A stretch of 64,000 nt of DNA, from positions 186,001-250,000 of the forward strand of contig JANJUX010000016.1 in the NCBI GenBank assembly GCA_024710355.1, given 5' to 3'. Position numbers and translations under genes: made by a program. Numbering within the stretch: the first letter of the stretch is position 1; each line of letters opens with the position of its first letter. The notes under the pieces were generated by a model, which ran no database searches, was not told the DNA's origin, and worked only from the letters and a program-made list of their open reading frames with translations. Positions 34,168-41,928 of this stretch are shown here, piece by piece. Source of the DNA: Candidatus Rifleibacteriota bacterium. Its GTDB lineage: Bacteria > Muiribacteriota > Ozemobacteria > Ozemobacterales > Ozemobacteraceae.

Positions 34168-34278
34168 TTAATTATCTTTGAGCAGGCTGTCAATTAAAGC
34201 GGGCAGAAAAATCAGAAAAACGTAATAGTGCAGAGCCATGAACAGACCGAAGACGTAGCCAAATATCTGAAAAAACAT
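34168..34278 (-). CDS. 36-residue hydrophobic membrane peptide
   Basis: A short open frame in the 199-base gap between the secreted TPR gene and the DUF4912 gene. ATG at 34278 is preceded by GGAG with 6-base spacing. The product begins MFFQIFGYVFGLFMALHYYV and ends in LLKDN, so one membrane span of about 25 residues with a short charged tail. The upstream gene stops only 14 bases before. Its position, spacing and ribosome binding site support translation. No family is recognised; it could be a small membrane-protein partner. Confidence 0.5.
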   Translation of the reverse strand: MFFQIFGYVFGLFMALHYYVFLIFLPALIDSLLKDN

Positions 34279-34292
34279 GCTCTGCTCCTTTT

Positions 34293-35468
34293 CTACTCGA
34301 TTCTTTCAACCTTGAGCTGCACTGCGATATTTGAGAACAAGGTCACCGCACGTCGCCCGCCGCCATATAAATCCTGGATATAGCCGCTGGTCTGGTTAAC
34401 CGCAGAAAAAAGAACCGTATATCTTATTCCGTCGGCATCAAAACGCAGATTTTTCTGGTCAATGCCCTCCTCGGCGGTAAAAACAAAATCGCGCTGCTCG
34501 CTGCCACCGCCAAGAGTTATCGAAAAGATCTCAAAGCGGTCAGCCGGGATACCGGTACGCTCATTACTGGCGCGCATAGTGAATGCGGCGCCGTCGAGTT
34601 CCCGCGATATGGTACCGGCAGCGTTGAATGAAAAGCTGTCTTCGAAAAGCACGACCTGCTCTTCTGAAACAACGTCAGAAAGTTCGTTGCGGGGCTTCGT
34701 CGGCTCAACATAGGCAGTTTTTCGCGTAGAAAACTGTTCGAGCTTTTCTTCGGCCTGGCCCGCCTGATCGGAGTCGGGGTAGATGATAATTATCTGCTGA
34801 AGAGTCTGAGTGGCTTTTTCGGTATCGCCACGCAGCTCAAGAAGCGTGGCAAGCTTCAGCAGGCGGTCGGGCTCGCGTTCTTTCGTCTCTGAAAGAAAAG
34901 TCAGATACTTAACCGCGTCTTCGATAAGGCCTGATTCGTCTTTTGCCATAAGGGTCGGCATCAATCGCAGGCTTGCCAGATAATCATCGATCGCCTCGCG
35001 AATATTGCGCCGGGCATAAAGAGCCATTGCCCGCTTGAAAAGCCGGGTCGCTTCTTCCGTCTGTGCAAGCTCAGGCAGGTGCTCAAGCTTCATCACGGCG
35101 CGGCTGGAAAGCAGCTCAGGCAACTTTCCCTGCATGGCCAGTTTGTAATGATAGGCGGCGAAGTCGAAACGCCGCACTCCTTCAAGACATTCACCGATAC
35201 GGAAATGCAGTTTGGCCTTGACCTCTTCGTTGGTGGTCATCGCCAGACCTTCGTAGTAAAAAATAAGAGCTTCGCGGTAATCATTGGCGCGAAACAGCTC
35301 TTCAGCGCGCGAAAGACACTTCTGCAGCGTATAGGGTGTGGGGACTTCGGCATTCTGCTTTATTTCGAGGCGCTTTGCCGACTGCGGCTGAGCGGACGCA
35401 ACCGTAAGACTGCCTGGCAGGGCCATGACAGCAGCTGCGAGAAGAAAGTTCAGACACGGCTTTTTCAT
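34293..35468 (-). CDS. Secreted TPR protein
   Basis: 391 residues from the ATG at 35468; a GTG three codons upstream is possible. The signal peptide is clear (MKKPCLNFLLAAAVMALPG, cleavage near ASAQ). TPR-like helices run from about residue 45 to 250 ('CLSRAEELFRANDYREALIFYYEGLAM', 'ATLLELRGDTEKATQTLQQIIIIYPDSDQA'). The last 130 residues are beta-rich and unfamiliar ('FEDSFSFNAAGTISRELDGAAF', 'YGGGRRAVTLFSNIAVQLKVERIE'). It is likely periplasmic. It follows the TIM-barrel-like gene by 16 bases. Function unknown. Confidence 0.75.
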   Translation of the reverse strand: MKKPCLNFLLAAAVMALPGSLTVASAQPQSAKRLEIKQNAEVPTPYTLQKCLSRAEELFRANDYREALIFYYEGLAMTTNEEVKAKLHFRIGECLEGVRRFDFAAYHYKLAMQGKLPELLSSRAVMKLEHLPELAQTEEATRLFKRAMALYARRNIREAIDDYLASLRLMPTLMAKDESGLIEDAVKYLTFLSETKEREPDRLLKLATLLELRGDTEKATQTLQQIIIIYPDSDQAGQAEEKLEQFSTRKTAYVEPTKPRNELSDVVSEEQVVLFEDSFSFNAAGTISRELDGAAFTMRASNERTGIPADRFEIFSITLGGGSEQRDFVFTAEEGIDQKNLRFDADGIRYTVLFSAVNQTSGYIQDLYGGGRRAVTLFSNIAVQLKVERIE

Positions 35469-35484
35469 CAACGGCACCGTCGGT

Positions 35485-36606
35485 TCAGAGTGAGCCCGGA
35501 AAGCTGTCGGGCATTACATTGCGCATGACAAAGTCTGTATTTCTGGTGTTCGGAACAGCCTCGACAAGGAGTATTTTCTGGTGGCCTGCTTCAATATCCT
35601 TGCGCACTTCTTTAAGGAACGGCACAAGATTGAGATCACCGTTCTGAAACAGGCCCAGGTTCATGAACTGATTACGGGCCGCATCGTAATATTCGCGCAA
35701 AGCGGCGTGCCAACGTTTCAGCACCTGTTCGGCATAATACTCGTCTTTTTCGGCAATCGCCTGCTGATGGTCTTTAGCGGCGGCAAGGAAATCTTTCAGG
35801 GCTTTCTGCATTGCGTCGCGGCGGGCACTGATTTTATCAAGACCCGACTGGACCTGCTGCAGCATCACAATTGTAATTTCGTTGCGGAACTGGCGATAGG
35901 TTTCGATCATATCTTCGCTCTCAAGGTGAGCAATTCCGAGGTTAAAGGCCATACCGCAGCCGCTTTCCTTGCGAAGTTTGCGAAAAACGGCGTGAGAAAT
36001 GCCGCCATTACGAAGATGCAGCTTGATCTGGCGCTTGCCGGCTTCAGCTGTGAGTATCTTGAGAGCGGCTTTAAATTTTGCCTCAGCCTGCGGATCGATA
36101 AAAATACCGGGCTCAGAAACCGGAACAATTATGTGTTCAACCCCATATTCAGCCGCCATTTCGATGATCGGCAGACAATCATCGGTGCTGAGGGGCGCAT
36201 AGGCTCTGTTCCCTTCGACAGACGATGGCAAGGCCAGATAGCAGGGGCGGAAATGCACAAGATTCTCAGGTTTTTTATAATTTTTTGGTGGTGGGGGCGG
36301 TGGTGGAGCGTCTTTTTTCGGTGGCAGATCGGGCGGCAGAGGGTAAGAACGGCCAACGTATTCAGGCAGGGTTACAACGGCCTTGATCCCGAGGGTCTGA
36401 GCCTTCTGCAGCGTCTGCACAAATGCTTCGCGGTTGTGCTGCAGACCGGGGTCGTTGACCCGAAGGTCGAGCACATGCATTTTGCCGCGCCATTTGGCGA
36501 GAGAACCGTTACGGCTGATTGAAATCGGCGGAGTCAGGGGGTCTTGCGCGCCGCCAATTCCCTGTTCGATGTAACCAAGTAGAAAAGTTGTATCTGTCGT
36601 ATTCAT
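35485..36606 (-). CDS. TIM-barrel-like (sugar isomerase/epimerase-type) hypothetical protein
   Basis: 373 residues without signal peptide. Alternating beta/alpha segments ('MHVLDLRVNDPG', 'GIKAVVTLPEYV', 'VEHIIVPVSEP', 'QIKLHLRNGG', 'GMAFNLGIAHLESEDMIETYRQ') suggest a TIM barrel of the AP-endonuclease-2/xylose-isomerase type, as in sugar phosphate isomerase/epimerase relatives. I cannot place the metal ligands confidently. A proline run (DAPPPPPPPKNYKKP, about residues 103-117) interrupts the fold as a flexible loop and would need EF-P. A helical, coiled-coil-prone region (about 250-320) is inserted towards the C-terminus. The prediction is fold-level only. Confidence 0.6.
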   Translation of the reverse strand: MNTTDTTFLLGYIEQGIGGAQDPLTPPISISRNGSLAKWRGKMHVLDLRVNDPGLQHNREAFVQTLQKAQTLGIKAVVTLPEYVGRSYPLPPDLPPKKDAPPPPPPPKNYKKPENLVHFRPCYLALPSSVEGNRAYAPLSTDDCLPIIEMAAEYGVEHIIVPVSEPGIFIDPQAEAKFKAALKILTAEAGKRQIKLHLRNGGISHAVFRKLRKESGCGMAFNLGIAHLESEDMIETYRQFRNEITIVMLQQVQSGLDKISARRDAMQKALKDFLAAAKDHQQAIAEKDEYYAEQVLKRWHAALREYYDAARNQFMNLGLFQNGDLNLVPFLKEVRKDIEAGHQKILLVEAVPNTRNTDFVMRNVMPDSFPGSL

Positions 36607-36657
36607 AGTTGCGGTATCTTACCACAAACTGCCGGCCCGTGACTACCAGTCAGCCGC

Positions 36658-37524
36658 TTATTTGCTTCTGCGCTTCAATTCTGCCTGAATTTCGGCCTCA
36701 GCCACAAATTTATCGGTGCCGCGCAGAGCTTTGATGTTTTTGAGTTCTTCAGCGCCATCCGGATCGGTATGCATCTGCAACAGAGCGTTGACAATACGGC
36801 TTTTCAGGCCTGTATCAAGATCTTCTCTAACGACTATCGGATCGTTGGGAATCGGACCGGTTCTGGCAATTACTTTCAGGCCATCGGCGTTCTTGTCGAC
36901 CAGGCTGGCTGAAAAAACCGCAGCAGCGTCATAGGTGCCGTCAATAACCCCGAGAATACTGCTGCGATGACTCTGAGTGAACTCGACCCGGGCAAAAAAG
37001 GCCAGTGGGTCGATCCCCTGAGCGACCATATACAGATTGGGGAAATAGAACCCGGAGCCGGAATAACGGTCGACATAGGCAAACACTTTGCCTTTGAGAT
37101 CCTGGATGCTGCTGGCTGGGCTGTCGCTTCGGACAACAATCTGGCCGTCATAAAGGACGCTGCCATACTGCATCGGCCGGCAGATCGCCTCCCAGCGGCT
37201 CTGTCGCCGCAGGCGTTCGAAAGAGGCATGCGAAAACCAGGCAATATGAATTTTGTTCAGCTCAAGCAGACGCGCCAAACTTTCGTAATCTGAAGCGGTA
37301 AGCATGACAACTTTTCTGCCCAGCTTTTTCTGAAGATATCTGCATACTGGCTCAATCTGCTCTCTGAGCTTGTCGGGCTGAATAAAGGGGATTACTCCGA
37401 GAAATACCGGAGCAGACTGATCGATTACCGGCTGCAGGCGGACCGGCGCCGGGCCTTTGATTGCAAACCACCCGGCAATCAGAAGAGAGAGCATTGTCAG
37501 AGTCACAATTAATGGTAGTCTCAT
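36658..37524 (-). CDS. PhnD-like phosphate/phosphonate-family binding protein
   Basis: 288 residues. An N-terminal hydrophobic segment (LIVTLTMLSLLIAGWFAI) serves as signal or anchor. The PhnD-type periplasmic binding fold follows: 'FLGVIPFIQPDKLREQIEPVCRYLQKKLGRKV', 'AWFSHASFERLRRQ', 'SGSGFYFPNLYMV', 'SHRSSILGVIDGTYDAAAVF'. Members of this family bind phosphonates, phosphate, phosphite and other small ligands. There is no ABC permease or ATPase gene nearby; instead the gene follows an MFS-HEAT fusion by 3 bases and a dCache sensor gene before that. It may present its ligand to one of these rather than to an ABC transporter. Confidence 0.82.
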   Translation of the reverse strand: MRLPLIVTLTMLSLLIAGWFAIKGPAPVRLQPVIDQSAPVFLGVIPFIQPDKLREQIEPVCRYLQKKLGRKVVMLTASDYESLARLLELNKIHIAWFSHASFERLRRQSRWEAICRPMQYGSVLYDGQIVVRSDSPASSIQDLKGKVFAYVDRYSGSGFYFPNLYMVAQGIDPLAFFARVEFTQSHRSSILGVIDGTYDAAAVFSASLVDKNADGLKVIARTGPIPNDPIVVREDLDTGLKSRIVNALLQMHTDPDGAEELKNIKALRGTDKFVAEAEIQAELKRRSK

Positions 37525-37527
37525 GTG

Positions 37528-40317
37528 TTACACATCCGTTAAAATAATTCCGAGCTGCTTCAGGCGCGTGGTGGCGTCAGCAACCATTTCTGCCGAGATT
37601 TCAATGTCGCGGGCAGCGGCAAAAGCCGAAAATGCTGCAACATCCGAAGGAAGCCCAGCCGCCGGATCAATAAGGGGAACAACCTTCTGGGCCAGCTTTC
37701 TCCCGGCACGGGTTTCGAGGTATTCAAGCGCCATGCCGCGCTCATGGGCATTACTGCCGGCAATTGCGTCAAAACTTTTCAATATGGCGGCGGGCTCAAG
37801 CGAGAAAAAAGCAAAGGCCTGCACCTGCCATCTGAGATATTTCTGCCAGAGCTTGTGCTCGACCCGGCAGGCAGAATTCGCCACCACAGCCGCAGTCTCG
37901 TTCCAGAGAGATGTCAGCAGTGCCGAAAGGGGGCACAGAAGATTTGGCGACATCTCCGGCTTTTCGACCGTGCCGCCGGCAATAGCCCCCAGCAGAGGAA
38001 ACCAGACCGGAACGGTTTCCTGGACTGGTTCCTGGCGCAATCTGGCAATCAAAGGGGCAACGGTGAGTTCGACCTGCCCTTCGGCGACCTCGATAATGCA
38101 TCTGCTCATCAGCAATTGCGTTTCTGCATCAGCCTTTTCGAGCATATTTATCAGAGTGCGGCGCTTTTCAATCTGTTCAATACAGAGAATTGCCGCCAGG
38201 AGCTCCAGATTATCCTGACGGGCTCCAGCTCTGAGTCGCGCTGACAATAACCGGCGCTCTTCAGCTGTGATACCAGACATAAGCCGGCTGACCCGACTGA
38301 TATTCTCACGCGAAACTGTTTCGAGCAACTCCCCTGCCCGCCCGGCAATCTCTCTATTGCCATGCAGCAGCATTTTTTCGAGCACTGCCATGGCTGCGGG
38401 AGTTTGAATTCTCGAAAGGGCGTTGGCAGCGTTACCGGCAACCACAAGATTATCTTCGGCAGCCAGGTTTTCAAGAGCCGGCACAAAAAGTGGCAGACCA
38501 AGTTCACCCATTACGGCTGCCGCAGAGGCACGCATCATTTCGGCGCTGCTGACCGCCATGTCGGCCAGTCGATGCATGGCTGCCTCGATGGTTGCACGCT
38601 GTCTGCCGAGTCGCACCAGACTGATGACGGCACTTGCCACAACCCGATGATGCTGATGTTCAAGCCAGACGGTTATCTGCTCAGCAGAAATCTCACCGTG
38701 CCGGATTTTTCCGAGGGCTTCGATGATGTCGGCGCGCAGTCGATTGTCTTCGGTTGCCGCAAGGAGAGTTGCAATGTGTCGACCAGCTTCTTCGGGAGCA
38801 ATGGTCAGAAGATTGCGGGCAACTGCAGTAAGGCAGCGGCCGTCACGCTCAGACGCAAGAAGCGGCATAAGCAGCTCCATAGCATACTTTTCGGGCAATG
38901 AGGCCGCCGCATTGATTGCCTGCAGGCGCATTCCGGCATCGGGGTCTTCAAGCAGAGCACGCAGTTGCTCGCAACGCTCGGCGAGCTGAACATACTGCAG
39001 CGAAGCGAGCTGGTCGTCTGACTCTGACTGAGAGCGGCTGACGATCGAACGACGCAGAGTCTTCAGATAGGCCGTATCGAGCAATGAATGCACCCATGCC
39101 ATCACCAGATAGAGAATTGCGGCCAGAAAAAAAAGAGCGTCATAACCGACCCGATTGCGTGCCAGCAGGAGAAAACCACCAACCACTGCACTCGACAACG
39201 AGCAGGCAATCGACATGTCACGGCGGTAAAAAACCCGGTCGTGCTGAGGAATTACCCCCATGAATATCGTGGTTGCCGGAACGGTAAAATTTTTGCTGTT
39301 GAGCAGCACCAGAAACTGCACCATTGCAACTACCGCAAACTTGAGACTGAAGGCGGCATAACCGCAAAGAACCGTGAGAACGAGAGGCATGAAAGTAAGC
39401 ACCCTGCCAATCGGAAATATGGCAAAGATACGGTGCATGGCGAACGTCTGCAGGCCGATCACGGCAAAATCGGCGGTCGCTCCGAAAACCCCCATAAATG
39501 AAGCAAGGTCGTTGCTGACCGGGAAAAAAGAGCTCAGAGATGCGGCAAAAAGAAAGTCGACAAGGTATTTATTAAAAATTATCACGAACGAAGAGATAAT
39601 GAGAAGACTGGCCAGGGGATGCCGCATTGAAGGAACAGATGCGTCAGCCGTCTGAGCATTGTCGCCGCTCAAGGCCTCACTTTTCTTCTGTTCCTGGAGT
39701 CTTCGGTCTTCGACCGGCTGCAGAAACCTGAGAAACACCAGACCGGCAAGCACAGTAAGACCATTAAGGACCAGCAGACCGCGAATGCCGAAGAAGTCGA
39801 TGGCGAATTTAAGCAGCAGACCGCTGAGAATGAAACCAAAGCTGCCGGCGGCGTAGATCATCGGCAGCACCCGCTTCGATTCGTTGATGCTGATGAAATG
39901 ATTCAGCATCGCCGTAAAACCCTGATTGGTGGTCAGATCCAGCAGCATGGTCAAAATGAAAAAGCCGGTCAAAACCGGAACCATGTCGGTCGGGAAAAAC
40001 CAGGCCGCGACAAAAGCCATCAGAGCAGCGGGCAGACTCAACACTCTCAGCAACCAATGCCCCTCACGACCAGCAAGCCGGGTCATCACTCTGAACTGAA
40101 TGCCGATAAAAATCACATTAACCAGCAGATAAACCCATGGCAGAGCGTTGGCCCCGGCCTTATCAAGCAGGGAAGTCAGAACCGCCAGATAGAGAAGGTT
40201 ATTGGCAGCCTTCTGGCACATAAAAAAAGCGCACAGCAGTTTTGGAACAGACTTAAAAACCCAATCTTCCCTGCTGTTGCCGCCAGATTCAGAAGGACAT
40301 GCCGCTGCAATATTCAT
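37528..40317 (-). CDS. MFS-type transporter fused to HEAT repeats
   Basis: 929 residues from the ATG at 40317, which overlaps the sensor gene's stop (ATGA); an upstream in-frame ATG at 40365 would give a 52-base overlap. Residues about 25-415 hold around twelve membrane segments in MFS style, similar to the ATP/ADP-translocase-like branch ('LLCAFFMCQKAANNLLYLAVLTS', 'SKRVLPMIYAAGSFGFILSGLLLKF'). The remaining half is soluble helical HEAT-like repeats ('LLEDPDAGMRLQAINAAASLPEKYAMELLMPLLAS' type units, about 430-870). Such fusions are found in some environmental bacteria but their substrate is not known. PhnD-like and dCache-HAMP genes flank it in the same unit. Confidence 0.8.
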   Translation of the reverse strand: MNIAAACPSESGGNSREDWVFKSVPKLLCAFFMCQKAANNLLYLAVLTSLLDKAGANALPWVYLLVNVIFIGIQFRVMTRLAGREGHWLLRVLSLPAALMAFVAAWFFPTDMVPVLTGFFILTMLLDLTTNQGFTAMLNHFISINESKRVLPMIYAAGSFGFILSGLLLKFAIDFFGIRGLLVLNGLTVLAGLVFLRFLQPVEDRRLQEQKKSEALSGDNAQTADASVPSMRHPLASLLIISSFVIIFNKYLVDFLFAASLSSFFPVSNDLASFMGVFGATADFAVIGLQTFAMHRIFAIFPIGRVLTFMPLVLTVLCGYAAFSLKFAVVAMVQFLVLLNSKNFTVPATTIFMGVIPQHDRVFYRRDMSIACSLSSAVVGGFLLLARNRVGYDALFFLAAILYLVMAWVHSLLDTAYLKTLRRSIVSRSQSESDDQLASLQYVQLAERCEQLRALLEDPDAGMRLQAINAAASLPEKYAMELLMPLLASERDGRCLTAVARNLLTIAPEEAGRHIATLLAATEDNRLRADIIEALGKIRHGEISAEQITVWLEHQHHRVVASAVISLVRLGRQRATIEAAMHRLADMAVSSAEMMRASAAAVMGELGLPLFVPALENLAAEDNLVVAGNAANALSRIQTPAAMAVLEKMLLHGNREIAGRAGELLETVSRENISRVSRLMSGITAEERRLLSARLRAGARQDNLELLAAILCIEQIEKRRTLINMLEKADAETQLLMSRCIIEVAEGQVELTVAPLIARLRQEPVQETVPVWFPLLGAIAGGTVEKPEMSPNLLCPLSALLTSLWNETAAVVANSACRVEHKLWQKYLRWQVQAFAFFSLEPAAILKSFDAIAGSNAHERGMALEYLETRAGRKLAQKVVPLIDPAAGLPSDVAAFSAFAAARDIEISAEMVADATTRLKQLGIILTDV

Positions 40318-41507
40318 TTTTCTGCCCGCGGCTGACTGCCTGATTTCTCTTTTGCCGATTCCCATTCGCGGCTCCAGATATCGTCCATCATCCGGTGCTT
40401 TTCAAGAGTATTCAGCATTTCATTGAAAGCCTGCGTTGCCTCGGCCAGCTCATCATCGCCACTGACGGCTACCCTCTGGCTGACGACGCCGCTGGCAACA
40501 CCGCGGATTGCCTCAACAAGGGCGGCAACCCCTTCGGCCAGAGTTCGCGACATGAAATAGCCTGCAGCCACCGCGATCACGAACGCAACGACCAGCATAA
40601 GAAGGAGATCGAGCAGCAGCTGATTCAAAAAGGCAAGTACAAGCTTCTGTGGCCGGGCCACCAGCAGGTAACCCGAGAATTCCGGGACCGGAGCCAGGGT
40701 GCCGAAGAAGGTAATATCTGCAATATCGATAAGAACACTTTCAGGCAGACTCAGCTGTCTGCTGGCAAGATCAAGACCGCGCAGCCCCTCAGGCAGGTTG
40801 CCCTGCGAGGAAATCAGTGACCCGTCGCGGTCAAGCAACATAAGAATATCGGTTTTCTCGATCGGAAAACCGCTGACGATTTCGTGCAATCCGGGGCCAG
40901 AAATGCTGATAGAGCAGCTTATCACCCCAACAACCCTGTCTGAATCGACAAAATCAGGAATAGGAACCATCACGAACAGCATTTTCTGTTGATAATCAGA
41001 GTTTTCGTCGGTAACGAAAACCGGCTGCCGGGTGGCAATTACCTGCCTGAAACCATCAGAGAAGCTGCTTTTTGCAGCGAAATCAATCCGGCTGCCAGGT
41101 CCATTATGACTCTCGTCTTTCTGGTTGCGTATAAAAACGAGGCGGGCGACGCCTTCGCAATCGTAAACACTGCAGCCAAAAAATATCCGCTGCTGTTCAA
41201 GAAATTCATGAATTACCGGTTGCTGCTGAGACGGCTGCATCGACTGCATGGCCGGCAATCTGGCGATAGATTCGATCTGCTTGCGATAATTGAGAAACAG
41301 AGAATCGATGCCATGCAGAAGCGTTGCTGTCAGGGTCTTTTGCGAAGCGACGGTCTGGCTGACCAGATCATGTCTGACTTTTATGGCTACCGTGCCGCCA
41401 AGAAGAACCAATGGTATAACTGCGGCCAGTATGGCAGTGAGAACCACGCGGTTACCAATTCGCCGATGCCAGGGAATTTTGCCGGAAGTTTCTTCCTGGT
41501 TACTCAT
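40314..41507 (-). CDS. dCache-HAMP membrane sensor without output domain
   Basis: 397 residues. First membrane segment about 20-43, a large periplasmic sensor of dCache type (to about 295; 'GRDGSLISSQGNLPEG'-like DRDGSLISS and 'VGVISCSISISG' are typical strands), second membrane segment about 300-325, then a HAMP domain ('RTLAEGVAALVEAIRGVASGVVSQRV') and a short basic tail. No kinase, methyl-accepting, GGDEF or phosphatase domain follows. It overlaps the MFS-HEAT gene by 4 bases. Such output-less sensors usually act through a partner protein. It is the first gene of the minus-strand run. Confidence 0.8.
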   Translation of the reverse strand: MSNQEETSGKIPWHRRIGNRVVLTAILAAVIPLVLLGGTVAIKVRHDLVSQTVASQKTLTATLLHGIDSLFLNYRKQIESIARLPAMQSMQPSQQQPVIHEFLEQQRIFFGCSVYDCEGVARLVFIRNQKDESHNGPGSRIDFAAKSSFSDGFRQVIATRQPVFVTDENSDYQQKMLFVMVPIPDFVDSDRVVGVISCSISISGPGLHEIVSGFPIEKTDILMLLDRDGSLISSQGNLPEGLRGLDLASRQLSLPESVLIDIADITFFGTLAPVPEFSGYLLVARPQKLVLAFLNQLLLDLLLMLVVAFVIAVAAGYFMSRTLAEGVAALVEAIRGVASGVVSQRVAVSGDDELAEATQAFNEMLNTLEKHRMMDDIWSREWESAKEKSGSQPRAEK

Positions 41508-41534
41508 AAAACTCCGTTCAATGCATATTCGACG

Positions 41535-41540
41535 ATTATA
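41535..41540 (-). promoter_or_regulatory. -10 element before the dCache-HAMP gene
   Basis: Minus-strand consensus TATAAT (41540-41535), 27 bases before the ATG; the -35 region is only a T-run. Position fits the head of the operon. Confidence 0.4.
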
Positions 41541-41643
41541 ACATCAGCATCCGGTAAAAAAAAGTTTGCCGACCCATAAATTTTTCCAGACAAATGCCGA
41601 TATTTATTAAAGACAGTGTGAAAAATCACGCAGGAGGCAGAGT

Positions 41644-41817
41644 ATGAAGTTGAACCAGGAAGAAGCCTATTTCATTCTTACGAATCTCGATACCTTTGTA
41701 AACCGCTTTGAAGCCAGTACCCGCAAAAAAGTAACTCCGGGCGCCCTTCAGATTATTCATGAAATCCTTACCGAAGCATCGTTTCCGGGTGGCAACAGCT
41801 CACCCCACGTTCACTGA
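41644..41817 (+). CDS. 57-residue hypothetical protein
   Basis: A short gene with an excellent start: AGGAGG then 6 bases then ATG. The product begins MKLNQEEAYFILTNLDTFVN and ends FPGGNSSPHVH. It is soluble, probably two helices ('QEEAYFILTNLDTFVNRFEAS', then 'PGALQIIHEILTEASF' after a turn), with a histidine-containing tail. It stands alone between divergent and convergent neighbours and is followed by a hairpin terminator. I recognise no family. A small regulator or adaptor is possible. Confidence 0.65.
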   Translation: MKLNQEEAYFILTNLDTFVNRFEASTRKKVTPGALQIIHEILTEASFPGGNSSPHVH

Positions 41818-41882
41818 CAAAAGTCGAAATACAGCCAGATTGCATTTAGCAGAGCGCTGAAAAAGGTTTCGATGATTGTGAA

Positions 41883-41920
41883 AGAGCCGCGACAGACAAT
41901 CTGCCGCGGCTCTCTGTTTT
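41883..41920 (+). terminator. Hairpin terminator after the 57-residue gene
   Basis: AGAGCCGCG pairs with CGCGGCTCT (41883-41891, 41905-41913), with an inner CAGA/TCTG stem after one mismatch and a CAA loop, then CTGTTTT. It may also slow transcription from the convergent lipoprotein gene. Confidence 0.65.
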
Positions 41921-41928
41921 AGAGACGA

